Of a stretch of DNA of 43,294 nucleotides, positions 32,760 to 40,951 are shown piece after piece. Location of the stretch: contig CAMWWH010000003.1 in NCBI GenBank assembly GCA_947177975.1, positions 1 to 43,294 on the forward strand, written 5' to 3'. Under the pieces are notes generated by a model. It was not told the origin of the DNA. It worked only from the letters and a program-made list of their open reading frames with translations, and did no database searches. A program made the position numbers and the translations under genes. The stretch's first letter is position 1; the number at the start of each line of letters is the position of its first letter. Origin of the DNA: an uncultured Clostridia bacterium. GTDB taxonomy: Bacteria > Bacillota > Clostridia > Christensenellales > Borkfalkiaceae.

Positions 32760-33695
32760 ATGAAATATTTTTTAGGTATAGATATCGGCGGCACTAATAT
32801 CAAAGGAGTGCTGGTTGACGGAAGCGGTAAAATTTTAAGCGAGGGCAGCGTGCCTACGGGGTGCGAGGGCGGCGGCGAAAATATGTGTAAGAACATAGCT
32901 TTGCTGTGCGCGGACTTGCAGACCCGAGCGAATGTTGCGGCGGAAGCGGCGGGCGTAGGTTGCCCCGGTATGATTGCTGATAGCGGCACGGTGTTGTTCG
33001 CAGGCAATCTCGGCTTGAAGAATTTTCCGCTTAAAGAGAAGCTGTCCGCTCTTTTGAATATGCCCGTCGACGTCACAAACGACGCGAACGCGGCGGCTCT
33101 CGGCGAGTCGGCTTTCGGCGCGGGCAAGGGTTACTCGGACAGCGTGTTCATAACCCTCGGCACGGGAGTGGGCGGCGGCATTATCATAGGCGGAAAGATT
33201 TTCGGTGGCGGCAAAAACGTCGGTGCGGAAATCGGGCATATGGTAATCAAGCACGGCGGCGAAAAATGCACCTGCGGAAGGAAGGGGTGTTTCGAGGCGT
33301 ACTCCTCGGCAACCGCGCTTATACGCGACACGAGGAAAGCTATGGAAGAGGACAAATCGTCGGCAATGTGGAGTTGCGGCGGGCTTGAAAAGGTCACGGG
33401 TAAAACAGCGTTCGACTTCGCCGACAGCGACCCCGCGGCAAAAAACGTGGTCGACGGATATATCTACGACCTCGCGTGCGGGATAATAAATCTTGCGAAC
33501 ATTTTCAGACCGCAAGCCGTCATTCTGGGCGGAGGAGTAGCCGAGCAGGGCGAGCACCTTATCGCTCCCTTGCAGGAGAGGTTAGACGCTAAAATTTTCG
33601 GCGGGCAGGGTTACGCTCCCGTAAAGATTGTAAAGGCGAGCCTTGGCAACCTTGCGGGCGCGTTGGGCTCGGCTAAGCTTGTGATGAATTCATAA
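32760..33695 (+). CDS. ROK-family glucokinase-like sugar kinase
   Basis: A 311-residue ROK kinase, probably phosphorylating glucose or a related sugar with ATP. GIDIGGTNIKGVLVD is the phosphate-binding N-terminus; VTNDANAAALGE holds the catalytic Asp; GTGVGGGIIIGGKIF follows. The zinc motif HGGEKCTCGRKGCFEAYSS matches the ROK pattern. The substrate cannot be fixed from sequence, although length and motifs fit Firmicutes GlcK. No clear SD; it starts 12 bases after the previous stop. Confidence 0.92.
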   Translation: MKYFLGIDIGGTNIKGVLVDGSGKILSEGSVPTGCEGGGENMCKNIALLCADLQTRANVAAEAAGVGCPGMIADSGTVLFAGNLGLKNFPLKEKLSALLNMPVDVTNDANAAALGESAFGAGKGYSDSVFITLGTGVGGGIIIGGKIFGGGKNVGAEIGHMVIKHGGEKCTCGRKGCFEAYSSATALIRDTRKAMEEDKSSAMWSCGGLEKVTGKTAFDFADSDPAAKNVVDGYIYDLACGIINLANIFRPQAVILGGGVAEQGEHLIAPLQERLDAKIFGGQGYAPVKIVKASLGNLAGALGSAKLVMNS

Positions 33696-33703
33696 ATAAA
33701 TTC

Positions 33704-33734
33704 AGCCGTCATAGTATAATAAACTATGGCGGCT
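33704..33734 (+). promoter_or_regulatory. -10 box inside an inverted repeat at the NSS transporter start
   Basis: AGCCGTCATAGT (33704-33715) can pair with ACTATGGCGGCT (33723-33734), 12 positions with one G-T wobble, loop ATAATAA. TATAAT (33715-33720) spans the arm-loop junction and the ATG (33726) is in the 3' arm. The start site would fall at or just after the ATG. The -35 is weak. Confidence 0.65.
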
Positions 33735-34841
33735 AAAAAATTTAAGGGCAAAAACGGAATATTCGCGGCTGTCGGCGCGGCAACGGGCTTGGGCAACGCG
33801 TTCAGATTTCCCGCGCTGTGCGTAAAGTACGGCGCGGCGTTTGTTATTGCGTACGCGGTCGTTCTCGCCGCCGTGTGCTTTCCCTTGCTTGTTGCCGAAC
33901 TCGGTTTCGGAAGAAAGCAAGTGAGCGGGAAAAGGGCTAAAATATGGGCGGTTATAATGCGTGCGGCGGCGGCAAATTCCGCGTTGATTGCGCTATATTA
34001 CGGGGTCATTGCCGCAAAATTAGGCTCGGCAAGCCTGTCTTTCGCCCTCTTTTCGACCGCGGAAGGCGGAGGCAATTATCTGTTCGTTTTTGCCGTATTT
34101 TTAGTGTTGGGTGCCGCATATGCCCTGTTGAAAGGCTCTTCCAAGGCGCTTTCAGTGTCGGGAAAGCTGTCCGTAACGCTTTCACTTTTGCTTTTTTGCG
34201 GTCTTGCGGTGGCGGGAATTAAGCGCGGCGGCGCGTTTTCTTCGTTCGAATTTAGCCGACTTTTGAGCGTTGATATATGGATTGACGCACTGGGGCAGTC
34301 GCTTTTGGCGCTGTCTTTGGCGGCGGGAGTTATGCCGTCCTACGCAAAAACACTGCCCGAAGGCTCGTCCTCGGTTGCCGCCGCGCTCAAAATAGTTGTT
34401 GCGAATTTCGTAATCTGTATGCTCGCAACCCTGTCGATTTTGCCTTTTTCGGTCACTTTTTCCCGAACGGTCGGGGTATTATGCGCAATAGACGCGTATT
34501 CGCAGGTAATTTTCGCACTATGCTCGGGCGGTGCGGGAGCGCGTATTTTCGGTTTTCTGCTGTTTGCGGTTTTAACCGTGGTGGCTGTTCACTCTCTTTC
34601 GTCGCTGGCTTTCCCCGCGGTATCGGGCGCGGAGGCGAAGATAAAGCGCGCGCCACTCGTCTTCTGCATAGCCGCCGCGTGCCTTGCTCCGCTCTTTTCG
34701 TGCGATAATATGTTGGTTTTAAACGTCTGTGATAAAATAGCGTGTTCGGTAAACGCAGTCGCAATAGCCGTCGCGGAAGTGCTGTTTTTCCTTTCAAAGC
34801 GGCATATTACGGGGGCAATCGCCGTTTCGGACGGTATTTGA
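33726..34841 (+). CDS. Short sodium:neurotransmitter-symporter (NSS/SNF) family transporter
   Basis: A 371-residue transporter of the LeuT-fold NSS family. TM1 carries AAVGAATGLGNAFRFPAL (family GLGNxWRFPY) and TM6 GQSLLALSLAAGVMPSYAK (family GQxFFxLSxGxGxxxxY). I count about ten helices, whereas bacterial NSS proteins usually have 11-12 and 430-500 residues, so this is a shortened form. The reading frame is intact. Substrate, probably an amino acid with Na+, is unknown. The C-terminal tail contains a 23-bp segment identical to one in ddl. Confidence 0.85.
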   Translation: MAAKKFKGKNGIFAAVGAATGLGNAFRFPALCVKYGAAFVIAYAVVLAAVCFPLLVAELGFGRKQVSGKRAKIWAVIMRAAAANSALIALYYGVIAAKLGSASLSFALFSTAEGGGNYLFVFAVFLVLGAAYALLKGSSKALSVSGKLSVTLSLLLFCGLAVAGIKRGGAFSSFEFSRLLSVDIWIDALGQSLLALSLAAGVMPSYAKTLPEGSSSVAAALKIVVANFVICMLATLSILPFSVTFSRTVGVLCAIDAYSQVIFALCSGGAGARIFGFLLFAVLTVVAVHSLSSLAFPAVSGAEAKIKRAPLVFCIAAACLAPLFSCDNMLVLNVCDKIACSVNAVAIAVAEVLFFLSKRHITGAIAVSDGI

Positions 34842-34866
34842 CAAATTTTTCGCGTAGTATTAAAAT
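34838..34866 (+). promoter_or_regulatory. Promoter of the ABC exporter operon (TTGACA-17-TAAAAT)
   Basis: Perfect -35 TTGACA (34838-34843), overlapping the stop of the NSS gene, 17-base spacer, TAAAAT (34861-34866). The predicted start is only ~4-6 bases before ATG 34879 and there is no SD, so the transcript is almost leaderless. Confidence 0.8.
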
Positions 34867-34878
34867 ATAAATTGACGT

Positions 34879-36576
34879 ATGAAGAGAACTTTAAAATACT
34901 TAAAACCGTATTCGGGTACGGTGGCGGCGGGACTTATATTCAAGTTTATCGGCAGTGTTGCCGAGCTGTTTCTGCCCTTGATACTCGATTACATAATAGA
35001 CGAAGTCGTGCCTGTAAAAGATACGGACATGCTTATAATTCTCGGCGCGGTAATGCTCGGGTTCTCTTTAATCGCGCTGTTCGGCAACATAATCGCCAAC
35101 CGCTTAGCCGCAAAGTCGTCGGGTAAAATGACGAGGGATTTGCGCTACGACTTATTCAAAAAGACCTCCTCGCTGACGGGAGCGCAGGTGGACGGATTTA
35201 CTCTGCCGTCGCTCGTGTCGAGGCTGACCTCCGATACCTATTACGTCAATCAGGCTGTTGCCCGTTCGCTGCGCCTCGGAGTGCGCGCGCCCATACTTTT
35301 AATCGGCGGGCTTGTCCTGACCTTTCTTTTAGACTGGCGACTTGCTCTCGTGCTGTTAGCTTGCGTGCCCCTCGTCACGGTTGCGGTCGTAGTTATCACG
35401 AAAAAGAGCGTGCCGATGTACACCAAGGTACAGAGAAGCGGCGACAAAGCGGTGCGGACGATGCAGGAAAACATTTCGGGAGTGCGCGTCATAAAGGCGC
35501 TTTCGAGGAGCGACTTCGAAGTGGAAAAATTCCGCGCGGTCAACGACGAGCTGACCGCCGACGAGTTTAAAACCAACCGTTTAACCTCGCTTACAAACCC
35601 GTTGGCAACTCTCATTTTAAACGCGGGACTTGTGGGCGTAATTGCCGTCGGCGCGGTGATAGGGGCGCAGGCGGGCACGGTGCTCGCGTTTTTGCAGCTG
35701 TTCGTAATAATGCTCAACGCAATGCTGGGCATCTCGAAAATTTTCGTCACCCTCTCGCGCGGCGTGGCGAGTGCCGAGCGCGTAGAAAGAGTGCTCGAAA
35801 CCGATGGCGCTATGCCCTCGGGCGAATATCCCGAAAGCGACGGAAAGTACGCGTTCGAGTTTAAGGACGTAAGCTTTTCTTACAACGGCAAAGAGAGCAA
35901 CCTCAAAGGCGTGAGCTTTGCCGTAAAGCGCGGGCAGACGGTTGGAATAATCGGCGGCACCGGCAGCGGCAAGACGACGCTCATTTCTCTTTTAATGCGC
36001 TTTTACGACGTGGACTGCGGCGCGGTATACGTAAACGGTAAGGACGTGCGCTCCTATCCCGAGGGCGAGCTTCGCAGAAAATTCGGCGCGGCTTTCCAGA
36101 ACGACTTTTTAATCGCCACGACCGTGCGAGAAAATATCGACTATTTCCGAGACCTTCCCGAAGAAAATATTTTAAAGGCGGCGGAGGTAGCCTGTGCGGC
36201 GGAATTTATAGAGGTCCTGGAAGGCGGGCTGGATTATCCTCTCGCGCAGAAGGCGGCTAACCTTTCGGGCGGACAGAAACAAAGACTTTTGATTGCGCGT
36301 GCGCTTGCCGCCGAGCCCGAAATTTTAATATTGGACGACAGCTCGTCCGCGCTCGACTACGCAACCGACGCAAGACTGAGAAAGGGATTAAAAGAGAGTT
36401 ACCCCGACTGTACCAAGCTAATCGTCGCGCAGAGGGTGAGCGCGGTAATGAACGCCGACCTCATAATCGTTATGGACGACGGTGAAATCGTCGGGGCGGG
36501 CACTCACGAGGAGCTTAAAAATACCTGCGAGGAGTACGGGCAGATTTGCCTCGTGCAGACGGGAGGCGACTTATGA
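34879..36576 (+). CDS. Heterodimeric ABC exporter, subunit with degenerate ATPase site
   Basis: A 565-residue half-transporter: six-helix exporter domain (1-~310) and nucleotide-binding domain. Walker A GGTGSGKTT near 358 and a canonical signature LSGGQKQR near 460 are intact. The catalytic Glu after Walker B is Asp (ILILDDSSSALD) and the switch His is Gln (VAQRVSA). This is the degenerate half of heterodimers such as BmrCD or TM287/288. It overlaps its partner gene by 4 bases. Substrate, possibly a drug or peptide, is unknown. Confidence 0.93.
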   Translation: MKRTLKYLKPYSGTVAAGLIFKFIGSVAELFLPLILDYIIDEVVPVKDTDMLIILGAVMLGFSLIALFGNIIANRLAAKSSGKMTRDLRYDLFKKTSSLTGAQVDGFTLPSLVSRLTSDTYYVNQAVARSLRLGVRAPILLIGGLVLTFLLDWRLALVLLACVPLVTVAVVVITKKSVPMYTKVQRSGDKAVRTMQENISGVRVIKALSRSDFEVEKFRAVNDELTADEFKTNRLTSLTNPLATLILNAGLVGVIAVGAVIGAQAGTVLAFLQLFVIMLNAMLGISKIFVTLSRGVASAERVERVLETDGAMPSGEYPESDGKYAFEFKDVSFSYNGKESNLKGVSFAVKRGQTVGIIGGTGSGKTTLISLLMRFYDVDCGAVYVNGKDVRSYPEGELRRKFGAAFQNDFLIATTVRENIDYFRDLPEENILKAAEVACAAEFIEVLEGGLDYPLAQKAANLSGGQKQRLLIARALAAEPEILILDDSSSALDYATDARLRKGLKESYPDCTKLIVAQRVSAVMNADLIIVMDDGEIVGAGTHEELKNTCEEYGQICLVQTGGDL

Positions 36577-38372
36577 AAGAACCCCGTATGAACGTGAGCG
36601 ACCGCCGCTCTTTCGCAAACAAGAAGGTCGACGTTAAACACACGTTGAAAAGACTTCTGTCCTATCTCAGACCCTCGCTGCCGCTCTTCATTATCGTATT
36701 TATCGGCAACCTGCTGTCGGTTGTGCTGTCACTGCTCGGACCGTATATCTGCGGGCTTGCGGTGGGCGAAATAAAGACGGACGGCAGTACGGATTTCAAC
36801 GCGATTACTTATTACTGCATAATACTCGCGGCGGTATATATCGCGTCGGAGCTTATAAATTACGCGACGACGGTGGGTATGGCGTACGTCGCGAGGAAGA
36901 TGACCAACAAGATGCGCGGCGACCTTTTCAAAAAGCTCGTGCACCTGCCCGTGGGGTATTTCGACAACCGTCAGGCGGGCGACGTCATATCCGTTTTATC
37001 CTACGATATCGACACGGTGGGCACGTCGCTTGCAACCGACGTTCTGCTCGTGCTGAAGAGCGCGGTTTTGATAGTCGGCTCGCTGACTATGATGCTCATT
37101 ATCGCCGCGCCGCTTGTCGCCGTGTTTGCCGTCACCGTGCCGCTGTCGCTGATTATGACGCGCATTATCGCCAAAAAAGTACAGCCGCTATACCGTAAGC
37201 GCTCGGCAAAGCTGGGCGAGCTGAACGGCTTCGCCGAAGAGGTGCTCGCGGGGCAGAAGACTACCAAGGCGTACAACCGCGAGGAGGAAATCTTGCAGCG
37301 CTTCCAAGCCAAAAACGAGGAGGCGAACGACGCATACACGACCGCCGAATACTACGGCACTATTTCGGGACCCTGCGTAAATCTTGTTAACAATCTCTCG
37401 CTCACGCTTATAAGCGTGTTAGGCGCTTTAATGTTCGCGTTCGGCTGGGGCGGCGTCGGTATAAGTCAGATTTCCTCGTTCGTGCTGTACTCGCGCAAGT
37501 TCTCTGGCCCTATCAACGAAATAGCCAACGTTATCGGCGAATTCCAGTCGTCGATAGCCGCCGCCGAGAGGGTGTTCGCCGTGCTCGAAGAGAAGGAAGA
37601 GGAGCTTGAATGCGAGGGCGCGGGCAAGCTCGAAAACGTTAAGGGCGACGTTGAAATCGACGGCGTGGACTTCGGATACGTGCCCGAAAAACCCGTGCTT
37701 AAAAACTTTTCGCTTAAAGCGGACAGCGGCGGTCTGATTGCAATCGTCGGCAAGACGGGCGCGGGCAAGACGACGGTTATCAATCTTTTAATGCGCTTTT
37801 ACGACGCGGACGCGGGCACGATTAAGATAGACGGTCACGACATAACCGAAGTGACGCGTTCGTCGCTTCGCGGAGCGTTTACTATGGTGTTGCAGGACAC
37901 CTGGCTGTTTGCGGGCACGGTGTACGAAAACATAGCCTACGGCGCGGAGAACGCCACGCGCGAGCAGGTGGAAGAGGTCTGCAAAAAGGCGAGGATACAT
38001 TCGTTTATCACCCGTCTGCCGCAGGGCTACGACACCTATCTTTCGGACAACGCGGTGAACATATCCAAGGGGCAGAAGCAGCTTCTGACCATAGCGCGGG
38101 CAATGCTCTCGCCGTCGCCCATGCTCATTTTGGACGAGGCGACGAGCAACGTCGATACGCGCACCGAGCAGATTATTCAGGGCGCAATGACCGAGCTTAT
38201 GAAGGGCAAGACGTGCTTTGTAATAGCGCACAGACTGTCGACCGTAAAAAACGCGGATAAAATCTTGGTTATGGACGGCGGCAACGTCGTGGAACAGGGC
38301 ACGCACGCCGAGCTTATGGAACAAAAAGGTTACTATTACAGACTGTATAACAGTCAGTTTGAGAGCTATTGA
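36573..38372 (+). CDS. Heterodimeric ABC exporter, subunit with catalytic ATPase site
   Basis: A 599-residue half-transporter from ATG 36573 (SD GGGAGG). The ORF-track start at 36546 is inside the partner. It has a polar N-terminus, a six-helix domain, and an NBD with GKTGAGKTT near 392. The catalytic Glu (MLILDEATSNVD) and switch His (VIAHRLSTV) are intact. The signature is NISKGQKQ instead of LSGGQ. That change faces the partner's degenerate Walker site in the dimer, so both losses map to one composite site, as expected for a heterodimer. Confidence 0.95.
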   Translation: MKEPRMNVSDRRSFANKKVDVKHTLKRLLSYLRPSLPLFIIVFIGNLLSVVLSLLGPYICGLAVGEIKTDGSTDFNAITYYCIILAAVYIASELINYATTVGMAYVARKMTNKMRGDLFKKLVHLPVGYFDNRQAGDVISVLSYDIDTVGTSLATDVLLVLKSAVLIVGSLTMMLIIAAPLVAVFAVTVPLSLIMTRIIAKKVQPLYRKRSAKLGELNGFAEEVLAGQKTTKAYNREEEILQRFQAKNEEANDAYTTAEYYGTISGPCVNLVNNLSLTLISVLGALMFAFGWGGVGISQISSFVLYSRKFSGPINEIANVIGEFQSSIAAAERVFAVLEEKEEELECEGAGKLENVKGDVEIDGVDFGYVPEKPVLKNFSLKADSGGLIAIVGKTGAGKTTVINLLMRFYDADAGTIKIDGHDITEVTRSSLRGAFTMVLQDTWLFAGTVYENIAYGAENATREQVEEVCKKARIHSFITRLPQGYDTYLSDNAVNISKGQKQLLTIARAMLSPSPMLILDEATSNVDTRTEQIIQGAMTELMKGKTCFVIAHRLSTVKNADKILVMDGGNVVEQGTHAELMEQKGYYYRLYNSQFESY

Positions 38373-38541
38373 TTTGCTGATGTTAGTTCGTGTTTTAGCG
38401 CAAGCAATTAAAGGACTTGGCAGCGGTGCCCACCGCAGAAAATATTTTACAATAACCGACAAAACCCGTCAAACTTCTTGCTTTTTATTATAATAGTGTG
38501 ATAAAATCTACGAGTAAGTATTTATAAATAGGAGTGTTTGT
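38373..38541 (+). promoter_or_regulatory. Intergenic region with hydrogenase-operon promoter
   Basis: GCGGTG-CC-CACCGC near 38424-38437 is a small hairpin, possibly a weak terminator of the ABC operon. TTGCTT (38478-38483) with TAAAAT (38502-38507) at 18 bases is the likely promoter; a TATAAT at 38489-38494 is an alternative. SD AGGAG precedes hydC. Confidence 0.45.
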
Positions 38542-39030
38542 ATGTCACAAAATAGTTTCAACGGTACGAACGAGCAGGAAAAGGCTCTGCGTGAAGTTAT
38601 CGCAAAGCACCGCTCGGAACGCGGCTGTCTTATGCCCATATTGCACGAGGCGCAGGGCATTTACGGCTATCTTCCCGCGGAAGTACAGACCATTATCGCC
38701 GAAGAGCTGAACATACCTCTTTCGGAGGTTTACGGCGTTGCCACCTTCTACACGCAGTTTTCGCTGCAACCCAAGGGCAAGCACCGCGTATCGGTCTGCC
38801 TCGGCACGGCGTGCTACGTCAAGGGCAGCGACAAAATTCTTGCCGCGGTTGAGAGGGAACTCAGAATTTCCTGCGGCGAATGTACTCCCGACGGTATGTT
38901 TTCAATCGACAGCTGTCGTTGCGTAGGAGCGTGCGGTCTTGCGCCCGTAATGATTGTCGACGACGACGTTTACGGCAGGCTCACCGAAAAGGACGTTCCC
39001 GGAATACTCAAAAAGTATATGGAGGAATAA
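38542..39030 (+). CDS. hydC: NuoE-like [2Fe-2S] subunit of the hydrogenase (HydC)
   Basis: A 162-residue thioredoxin-fold [2Fe-2S] protein of the NuoE/HydC type. Cluster ligands are in CLGTACYVKG (C-x4-C) and CRCVGACGLAPVM (second pair C-x3-C). N-terminal helices (LMPILHEAQGIYGYLP, VYGVATFYTQF) are typical. It passes electrons within the trimeric hydrogenase. It is 13 bases upstream of hydB. Confidence 0.93.
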   Translation: MSQNSFNGTNEQEKALREVIAKHRSERGCLMPILHEAQGIYGYLPAEVQTIIAEELNIPLSEVYGVATFYTQFSLQPKGKHRVSVCLGTACYVKGSDKILAAVERELRISCGECTPDGMFSIDSCRCVGACGLAPVMIVDDDVYGRLTEKDVPGILKKYMEE

Positions 39031-39043
39031 GGGGGTAAGACAA

Positions 39044-40936
39044 ATGACTGTACAAGAACTTGAAAAAAGAGCGGCTAAAAAAGCCGACCTCATTAAGGTA
39101 AGAAGAATTATAAGAGAGCAGGCGGAAGCGCTTTCCGTCAATACGGGATATAGAAAGCAGGTGCTCGTGTGCGGCGGTACGGGCTGTACCTCGTCGAGCT
39201 CGCTTAAAGTTATCGAACAGCTCGAAGCAAGCTTCAAGGAGCTGGGTATCGACGACGTTTTAATCGTAAAGACGGGTTGCTTCGGTCTGTGCGCCTTAGG
39301 CCCTATTATGATTGTTTATCCCGAGGGTGCGTTCTATTCGCAGATGACCCCCGAGCACGCCAAGACGGTTGCCGAAAAGCACCTCGTCAAGGGCGGCAAT
39401 ATCGTAAAGGAACTTCTTTACGCGCCCACCGTTCACGAGGACGGCAGCGTAATTCCCTTTGCGGAAATTCCTTTCTACAAGCACCAGATGCGTATAGCGC
39501 TTAGAAACTGCGGCGTTATCGCGGCGGAGGATATCGACGAGGCGCTTGCGGCGGGCGACTATCAGGCATTGAAGAAGGTGCTGTTCGAGATGACCCCCGA
39601 CCAGGTTATCGATACGGTTTTAGCTTCGGGCTTACGCGGACGCGGCGGCGCGGGCTTCCCCACGGGACGCAAGTGGGCGTTTACCAAGGCTTCGCAGGGC
39701 GACGTCAAATACGTCTGCTGTAACGCCGACGAGGGCGACCCCGGCGCGTTCATGGACAGGTCGGTTCTGGAAGGCGACCCTCATACCGTGTTAGAGGCGA
39801 TGACCATAGCGGGCTATGCGATAGGCGCGCATCAGGGCTACATATACGTCCGCGCGGAGTATCCCATCGCGGTTGAAAGACTTAACATTGCCATAAGTCA
39901 GGCGAGAGAAGCGGGACTTTTGGGCAAGAATATTTTGGACAGCGGCTTCGATTTCGATATCGATATCCGTCTGGGCGCGGGCGCGTTCGTCTGCGGCGAG
40001 GAAACGGCGCTTATGCGCAGTATCGAAGGCGGCAGAGGCGAACCCCGTCCCCGTCCTCCGTTCCCCGCGGTAAAGGGACTTTTCGACAAGCCTACGCTTT
40101 TGAATAACGTGGAAACCTGGGCAAACATTTCGCCCATCATCTTAAACGGCGCGGAGTGGTTTGCGAATATCGGCACCGAAAAGAGCAAGGGTACCAAGGT
40201 ATTCGCGCTCGGCGGTAAAATCAATAACGTAGGTCTTGTGGAAGTTCCCATGGGAACCAAGCTTTCGACCATAATCAACGACGTCGGCGGCGGCATACCC
40301 CACGGCAAGAAATTCAAGGCGGCTCAGACGGGCGGTCCTTCGGGCGGCTGTATTCCCGCAAAGTATATCGATATCGAGATGGACTTCGACAACCTCGTCG
40401 CTATCGGCTCTATGATGGGCTCGGGCGGACTTATCGTAATGGACGAGGACACCTGTATGGTCGACATTGCGAAGTTCTATCTTGAATTCACCGCGGACGA
40501 GAGCTGCGGCAAGTGCACGCCCTGCCGTATCGGCACAAAGCGTATGCTCGAACTGCTCACGAAGATTACCGAGGGCAACGGCGAGGAGGAAGACCTTGAA
40601 AATATCAAGGAAATCGCCGAGCATATGAAGAGCTCGTCGCTGTGCGCGCTCGGACAGTCGGCGCCCAACCCCATCTTATCGACGCTGGCGCATTTCGAGG
40701 ACGAGTACGTTGCGCATATCCGCGACAAGCACTGCCCCGCTGGCGTGTGCAAATCGCTTTTGAACTACTACATCAACCCCGACAAGTGCCGCGGCTGTAC
40801 GCTCTGCGCGCGCAACTGCCCCGCAAACGCTATAAGCGGCGCGGTCAAGAATCCTCACGAGATAGATTTGAAGAAGTGTATCAAGTGCGGACAGTGTATT
40901 TCGCATTGCAAGTTCAACGCAATCGAGAAGAAGTAA
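39044..40936 (+). CDS. hydB: NuoF-like flavoprotein subunit of the hydrogenase (HydB)
   Basis: 630 residues from ATG 39044 (SD GGGGGTAAG); the longer ORF-track start lies within hydC. Domains in order: thioredoxin-like [2Fe-2S] domain (CGGTGC ... KTGCFGLCALGP), FMN/NADH domain (RGRGGAGFPTGRKW, CNADEGDPGAFMDR), an ESCGKCTPCRIG cluster, and a C-terminal pair of [4Fe-4S] motifs (CRGCTLCARNCP, CIKCGQCISHC). It exchanges electrons with NAD(H) and probably ferredoxin. In characterised HydABC enzymes this subunit carries out electron bifurcation. Confidence 0.95.
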   Translation: MTVQELEKRAAKKADLIKVRRIIREQAEALSVNTGYRKQVLVCGGTGCTSSSSLKVIEQLEASFKELGIDDVLIVKTGCFGLCALGPIMIVYPEGAFYSQMTPEHAKTVAEKHLVKGGNIVKELLYAPTVHEDGSVIPFAEIPFYKHQMRIALRNCGVIAAEDIDEALAAGDYQALKKVLFEMTPDQVIDTVLASGLRGRGGAGFPTGRKWAFTKASQGDVKYVCCNADEGDPGAFMDRSVLEGDPHTVLEAMTIAGYAIGAHQGYIYVRAEYPIAVERLNIAISQAREAGLLGKNILDSGFDFDIDIRLGAGAFVCGEETALMRSIEGGRGEPRPRPPFPAVKGLFDKPTLLNNVETWANISPIILNGAEWFANIGTEKSKGTKVFALGGKINNVGLVEVPMGTKLSTIINDVGGGIPHGKKFKAAQTGGPSGGCIPAKYIDIEMDFDNLVAIGSMMGSGGLIVMDEDTCMVDIAKFYLEFTADESCGKCTPCRIGTKRMLELLTKITEGNGEEEDLENIKEIAEHMKSSSLCALGQSAPNPILSTLAHFEDEYVAHIRDKHCPAGVCKSLLNYYINPDKCRGCTLCARNCPANAISGAVKNPHEIDLKKCIKCGQCISHCKFNAIEKK

Positions 40937-40951
40937 GGGGAGGTAAGACTA

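Noticed and set aside
33686-33720. Antisense leaderless gene from the NSS palindrome on the minus strand
   Set aside because: The palindrome also gives TATTAT and ATG on the minus strand, but the ORF is short and antisense to the conserved ROK end, so it is explained by symmetry.
37788-38462. 224-residue minus-strand ORF at the end of the second ABC gene
   Set aside because: Antisense shadow of the nucleotide-binding domain; no family resemblance.
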